64,000 nucleotides of DNA from Poronia punctata (taxonomy: Eukaryota; Ascomycota; Sordariomycetes; Xylariales; Xylariaceae), in assembly GCA_022579005.1 (NCBI GenBank), contig MU401557.1, positions 1-64,000 of the forward strand, written 5' to 3'. Below, piece after piece: positions 58,777 to 64,000 of the stretch. The position numbers were made by a program, and so were the translations under genes. Each line of letters opens with the position of its first letter. Within the stretch, counting starts at the first letter, position 1. The notes below the pieces were generated by a model that was not told the DNA's origin, did no database searches, and saw only the letters and a program-made list of their open reading frames with translations.

Positions 58777-60651
58777 CTAAAACTCCATACCATCACCCTC
58801 ATCCCTCTCCCTCTTAACCTTTGGATCCCGCTCATCACGCATGAGAGCGAGGACGAAAGAGCGGAAAAGCTCAATATACGGCTTCAAGCTCGTCTTTTCC
58901 CAATCCGCAAGTGTCTTTCCTCCTCCTTCCCCTTGGTCCTGCCAACTATCAATCTCGGCCAATAATTCCTGGGCAGTCGGGACAGCAACGGGGTCGAAAT
59001 CATCCAGCGTCTTCAGATCAATGGGCACGCAAACCCGCCCTGTTCCCGGATGTACGACAAAGGGGGATTTGAGCAAATGGTTTCGTTTCTTGGAGACCTC
59101 GATGTCGAGACGGGGGTAGGTGTATTCCAACACGATGTCTTGTTTCGCTTCGAGCAAAGTGCGGGTGTCGAGGGATTTGGAGGCCCCGCTCTTGGCTAGG
59201 GCGTCGATGTCGGCCCATTTGGATGTGCTGGGTCTACCCGGGGAGGAGTCCCATTTCTTGCGGAGGCTCTCGTTGAGGGTCTTGTCCGGGAGGAGGGAGA
59301 GGAGGTGTTCGGCGCGGTCGTCGGAGGACCAGGGGTCTTGGGTTTCGAGAACGTCGGTTTGGAAATGGGGGGCTAGGAGGTCGAGACTTCGACTTTAAGG
59401 GGTGCTTGTTAGTTGTGTCGTTTGTCGAAGGGAAAGGGGGAGGGGGAGGGATGGGATGGTAGGTATGGTATGGTATGGTATGGTATGGTATGGTATGGTA
59501 TGGTATGGTATGGTATGGTATGGTATGGTATGGTATGGTATGGTATGGTATGGTATGGGAAAGGGGGGTTTCTTACCTGATGTGTGGATGTAGTGGTCTT
59601 CGCAGATTGACCTTCTTCCCACTTTGCGCACCGCCACGAATGACCTCGAGATATCCCGCTATCGCTCTCCGCTTCTGATCGTCCATCAACCGCGCCTTCT
59701 TGTCGCAGACCCAGGCGTGCACACCGCGACGACCAGAGTATACCCACATGATATATTTAAAGCCAAAGTCTTCGCGTAACCCGGTATCGATGACTTTGAT
59801 CGCCATGGTCATGAATTGCCAGCATTTATGGCAGATGTTTGCCTTGTCGCAACATGTGCGGATATCGTCGTAATCTGTCAAATCGATATCGAAACATAGT
59901 TCCTTTGCTAGCGGTTTGAACGAGCTCTGGTTTCGTAATGTCTTGCGGTCGCGCGGGTTTGTCGTGTACACGGGGCCGATTTCGAAACGCAGTGGGAGTC
60001 TTGTTATCATGTCCTTTCGTATACTAAAGAAGAGCATATTAGTGCTTCGCTCTTTGATACGAGGAGAGTTGCAAGAGAGCTTACAGATCCGATGTGGGAT
60101 ATGATTGGTATCGGTGGTATATTTCGCGACCATTGTCTACTATCGTGAGGGCAAATTCACGATGGGCAAAGTCATTCGTCGGTGTTGGGCTATGATTCAG
60201 CCATTGGAAGAGGTAGCGGAAGGGGAATAATCTTTGGTAGAACATGCGTAGAAGTTCTGGATCGGAAGAGCTCATGCCATTCGCATTTCCATTCTCTCTA
60301 TAGTCTCGCGATTAGCTGAATTCCGTTATTGATAGACTGCGGTTTAATTCCATACATTGGAGACAAGGGCGCCGTTGGAGGACTTGAAGGTTTGACTCCT
60401 CCATCTGGCTTTGAGCTAGGAAACTCTTCGTCCGATTCTACATCTGCGAAAAGATCTTCCAACTTGACGTCCTTTTTCTCGGTGGTGCCATTTGTCGTCG
60501 TCGTCGTTGTTGTTGTTGTTGTCGGTTTTGGTGAAGCTGGTTCGTTCTCGATCTTTGGTTGTATATCAATATCTGCCTCTGCCTCTCCCATGTCTATATC
60601 GGCATCCAAAACCGGTTGGTCGTTGTTGTTCCCATTAAGAACATCCGTCAT
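58777..60651 (-). CDS. PRI1: DNA primase small (catalytic) subunit, four exons
   Basis: The spliced product is 523 residues from exons 60651-60356, 60297-60085, 60023-59577 and 59392-58777. Introns are 58, 61 and 184 nt, each in phase 2. It makes the RNA primers for lagging-strand and origin DNA synthesis within the Pol alpha-primase complex in the nucleus. Diagnostic sequence is FYQRLFPFRYLFQWLNHSPT, RRGVHAWVCDKKAR after an SG, and the metal-binding pair Asp215/Asp217 in LCFDIDLTDYDD. CCDKANICHKCW is the zinc motif. The first ~110 residues are an acidic, Thr-rich extension (LEDLFADVESDEEFPSS) common in filamentous fungi. The last intron is swollen by a (TACCA)n array. The start is the ATG of MTDVLNGNNND. 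Confidence 0.95.
59462..59558 (+). repeat. (GGTAT)19 pentanucleotide array in the PRI1 third intron
   Basis: About nineteen uninterrupted GGTAT units (TACCA read on the gene strand) fill half of the 184-nt intron, 20 nt after its donor site. Confidence 0.97.
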
Positions 60652-61403
60652 CTTGGCGTCGGTGTTTTTTACAACATGTGTGAGGGTATCGCGTTTGATG
60701 CCAAGGGCGCAGATATACTATACAAAAGTGCAGTTTCTGACCGGATTTGAGTATTGATTGGTATCGTGGAAGTTTACTATGTGATTGTATCAGAAGGTGA
60801 AGTACGATGTCAGTAGAGTAAATACTTGTTACAGAATGTAGTGCTAAGAGTCGCGTTGCAACGCGCTTTTCACGCGTTAAGTGCCAATTTACCGCCCCGG
60901 ACACCGGAAAGACCCATTTATTGCCCCGCCTTTCAAACCGCAAACGCATCTACAGTACTGTACCTGCAGGCTGCAGCTACTACCTAGTAGCGCCTCATTA
61001 TGTCTAGGTCAAATTCTGCTTCAGCCGCTATAGGTATCATCATCCTTCACTCGGATTTCATCTTCACCGTTGAGACTACCTACTCTCTTTTAGCCACTTG
61101 TATTACTACTTTACTTCATAAAATCTAACTGTTCAGTCTGTATGAGCTAGTTAGCATAGCCACTTGATAAAAAGCACCATAATTACCTACGTATATTCGT
61201 AACCCGGATTCTGTCCAATTTCGCAGGATATGACTGTCCTCATTACAAGTTACGGGTTCAAGTAGTCTTTTTGAATACCCTCAGATTAACTATAAGTCAA
61301 CCCAAACTACACTTTTAAATCTTCAAAAACGTTTACACATATTTGGACCTTCATTCATCGGAAGCCTACTATTATCTTCTTCCATACATGACAAGATCCC
61401 ATC
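60652..61403. other. Divergent promoter region between PRI1 and the presumed mitochondrial gene
   Basis: About 750 bp separate two divergent starts. Near 60850-60900 the words ACGCG and GCAACGCG cluster (TTGCAACGCGCTTTTCACGCG). This resembles the MluI cell-cycle box ACGCGT core used by MBF at replication genes, though only ACGCG is present. No gene is seen. Confidence 0.5.
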
Positions 61404-62474
61404 ATGCCACCACTCCTTCATATCCCTACCTCGGGCTCTGCACTCATACAAAGAGTTGCACATGCAAACTTGCAACCAGCAAGAACTACCAACATTATCG
61501 CGAGGTTCCAATCCGGTCGGGGCAAATATGAATCAAGTCCAGCATCACCTCGCGGCAAGTTCCCTCAGATGACGCGGGGCTACAAGTCATCTGGCTACAA
61601 GCCATCTAGCTCCAAGTTACGTGGCTCCAAGAACCCCAACTTCGCAAATGACCGCACTTCGCGTTCACCTCGTCCCAAGGGGCATAAGGTATCGGTACCT
61701 TCTGCTCTGATGCGTAAGCAACCGGTACCGTTCGGTTCGGTGCGTAGAGTGGTGCCCGGTCTCTCCGAGCTTCGCGAAAAGCTAGGGAGCCTTGAAGGAT
61801 CGGATGATGCCCTCAAGAAGTCCGATGCCCAACCCCAAAAACCAAATACCCTCGAAACACTTCGTCGTGGGCGACGCATGGGTCCGTATTGGCATCCCCT
61901 CAAATCAAATATAGGCGACACGGTTGGCAAACACGACAAGCTCAACCAGGAACTGGCCAAGAAACTGCACAGATGGAACCTCTCGCGCGCCAAGGCAGTA
62001 ATCCCGCCTGCCTATTCATTAGACAGGAAACTCAGACACGTAGACAAGGCTTTAGCCTGGGCAAACATCCCCGTCAAACATTTCAGGTCGGCGATAAGAT
62101 CTCGAATCCAGGTCCTCGATATCCTCGTCGCTCGTCACCTTGCTCTCAGGAGGACATATGCCAAGTTCACCCCGGAACAAGAGGCTATCTTGGAAGAGAT
62201 GCAGTCGATAGCATTTAAACTGATTCCTGAAGGAGAGGCTGCCCAGGAAAAGTTGCGGTCACAGCTACTCGAGTCGGCTATAAACAACCGGGACATGTTT
62301 AAGAGTTTTGAAGCTTGGAAAATCCCACGCTATTTCGGCAAGTTGATGTATTGGCTCGTTGCTGGCCGTGTCGCTCAGGTGGATCTATGTATTGCGGAGG
62401 CGAACGCGCGGATTCCGCATATAGCCGCCATGCCAAAAGTACCTGTCGGGACAAAGAAGAGCAAAAACACATGA
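61404..62474 (+). CDS. Basic protein of unknown function, probable mitochondrial presequence
   Basis: This is an intronless gene of 356 residues. The first ~45 residues lack acids and are rich in Arg, Ser and Ala (LIQRVAHANLQPARTTNIIA), as in matrix-targeting presequences. A Ser/Lys/Gly-rich tract with a YKSSGYKPSSSKLRGS repeat follows. The helical C-terminal half contains YWHPLKSNIGDTVGKHDKLN, RKLRHVDKALAWANIPVKHF and WKIPRYFGKLMYWLVAGRVA. The high pI and helical repeats suggest a fungal mitochondrial ribosome-associated or RNA-binding protein, but I do not recognise the family. Start choice is the first ATG in a good context (ATCATGCC). It is divergent from PRI1. Confidence 0.8.
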   Translation: MPPLLHIPTSGSALIQRVAHANLQPARTTNIIARFQSGRGKYESSPASPRGKFPQMTRGYKSSGYKPSSSKLRGSKNPNFANDRTSRSPRPKGHKVSVPSALMRKQPVPFGSVRRVVPGLSELREKLGSLEGSDDALKKSDAQPQKPNTLETLRRGRRMGPYWHPLKSNIGDTVGKHDKLNQELAKKLHRWNLSRAKAVIPPAYSLDRKLRHVDKALAWANIPVKHFRSAIRSRIQVLDILVARHLALRRTYAKFTPEQEAILEEMQSIAFKLIPEGEAAQEKLRSQLLESAINNRDMFKSFEAWKIPRYFGKLMYWLVAGRVAQVDLCIAEANARIPHIAAMPKVPVGTKKSKNT

Positions 62475-64000
62475 TAACCTATCGCATCACGATGAACAAG
62501 ACGATACAAAGAAGATTAAAGTGGATAATGCCGAGAGGCATTGTCTAGGTTCTGTACCTTATCTTCAGGGGAAGACCCCTCTTTGACCTTGACCTCGACC
62601 TCAACACACGATTCCGAATCACATAGATTATTCTCCAACCACCGCCACGGGTCCCCTTGTGCGTTACAAAGGGCAATATTCCAAATATAGATATTGCGCG
62701 GGCACTTGATCAAAGAACCCTCCGCACGGCATTGTTGGAAAACCTGGGGTATGCCGGCCTTTCCAACAAAGAGGCGCGTCTCAGCTTCGCATTCCATGTA
62801 GTCGGGATCGCCTAGCTACCTAGGGTGTATGTACTATCACACAAGAGCACCAGGGCAGATGACCTCGGTCCCGGTTGATCGCGAGCAAACATGGCCTAGG
62901 AACACCAATCTCTAGCACATTGGAGAAAATGTATGATTATGTGAGAAGAGGTCGCTTAGCTCGGGGGGGCATCAACAAGACCCAGTAATGGATATCAGAC
63001 AATGGGAAATCTATAATCTCAAAGGTTGGAAGCCGAATGTATGTTCAACCGTGTCTTCTTCATCCTTTGTTTTAGGAGGGGGGGGGGGCAAGATTCAGGA
63101 ACACAAGAGTAAACCCCACGGGGCCTGAACCTTGGAGACGCAGAAAACATCGACTGGGCAAAGAGTATTAAGCATTACCCCGTATTCACCACTCAGCTTA
63201 TCCATCCCAAGTCCATTATATGTCTCTAAATATCCATCTACTGTTCAATAATGATATCTCCCATATAGTCTGTTCTCGCAAACCAGCTACCGATCTCCTA
63301 ATAATAGCATCGTCCATAGCATCGTCCGAAAATACCAACGTACTGAAAGTTTGAAACATTTGGCTATTGGATGAGATTTGATGAGATATGCCTGTACCCG
63401 TCTTTGAAACCAAAAAAAAAAAAAAAAAAAAAAAAAAAGATTACTAGATTAGCTTGTACTACGTTTGACGGCGAGACGCTGTGTCTGAGACTCGAAAAGG
63501 AATTGTTCTGCCGTATACAGTCAGGCCATTGCTCGATCGGGCGTCATTCTGTTTCCATGACTGCCCCTTTACAGATAGGAGATGTCAGACATAAGGATAG
63601 CCCTCGCTTCGAAAATGTGATATGCCCCCCCTCCCTTAGCAGAACTCGATCCAGTCGCCTCGAAATGTCGACCGTTTGTTTGTGTGCTTCTTGTCTTGAA
63701 GCAGATATCCAAGCCTCAAGAGACCATCAAACTTCGAAACTGGATCAGCTATTACGAGTAGGTAGAGTCTAGACCACACATATGTAACAGCTTGCATCTG
63801 GTGGTACAGCTGGATCTTTTCGCCTATATAGACCCCGCCAAAGACCAATTGGGGGCGGGTATTTGGTAAAAGGTATAATCAGGATTCAGCCCCAAAATAT
63901 TTTGTAATGGAGTACGACGACGAGGGCAACCGAAATTGCGGGACGAGTTAAAGTCGATATTGGTAGCCGAGTGTATACCTGTAGATAGAGTCTTTCTTGT
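62475..64000. other. Intergenic region with one weak minus-strand open frame
   Basis: No intact gene is recognised. A minus-strand frame at 62797-62516 reads cysteine-containing sequence (FQQCRAEGSLIKCPRNIYIW) that looks partly coding and could be a small gene or the last exon of one, at low confidence. A G9 run lies near 63078 and an A-run at 63411-63438. Confidence 0.4.

Noticed and set aside
59402..59747. Open frames coding for repeated YHTIP or WYGMV pentads
   Set aside because: They arise from the (GGTAT)n array in the PRI1 intron.

Overview
This window is nuclear DNA of a filamentous ascomycete (Pezizomycotina, probably Sordariomycetes). The evidence is short spliceosomal introns of about 50-100 nt with GTANGT donors and CTAAC/CTGAC-type branch points, fungus-specific families (2EXR, HAD_SAK, Gfd2-like, fungal complex I 21.3 kDa subunit), intergenic DNA full of TACC/AGGT-type words, and an extremely AT-rich, RIP-like island. 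Placement below subphylum is inference.

Layout. 1-9180 is an AT-rich island with no intact gene. It ends in a direct duplication whose left copy is more decayed than its right copy. 9190-13800 is ordinary-composition DNA with no gene I can defend. 13805-22118 is a catabolic cluster: an AtuA/DUF1446 protein, a secreted BBE-type FAD oxidase and an APH-type kinase on the minus strand, then a divergently transcribed acyl-CoA dehydrogenase. The kinase ends AKL, the spliced dehydrogenase ends SKL and the AtuA protein ends SKI, which suggests a peroxisomal pathway resembling the fused kinase-dehydrogenase logic of ACAD10/ACAD11. 23842-24804 is a SNIP1/Pml1-like FHA splicing factor. 24805-29695 is gene-poor and rich in microsatellites. 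29696-34772 is a hydrolase-NB-ARC (STAND/NLR-type) gene. 35877-37413 is a repeat-laden HTH/AT-hook/2EXR gene. 38085-39807 is a conserved-looking gene with an in-frame TAG.

39808-45100 is gene-poor and holds two copies of a SINE-like element and relics of small genes. The right third is housekeeping: a Gfd2/YDR514C-like protein, a ubiquitin-specific protease, the complex I 21.3 kDa subunit, a probable snoRNA host unit with one C/D box snoRNA in each of two introns (54519-54929), a DUF167 protein, a HAD_SAK RNA-repair-like protein, the primase small subunit PRI1, and a basic protein with a probable mitochondrial presequence.

Gene models were spliced by eye from consensus sites and reading frame. 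Junctions called uncertain in an entry really are uncertain. No search or alignment software was used.
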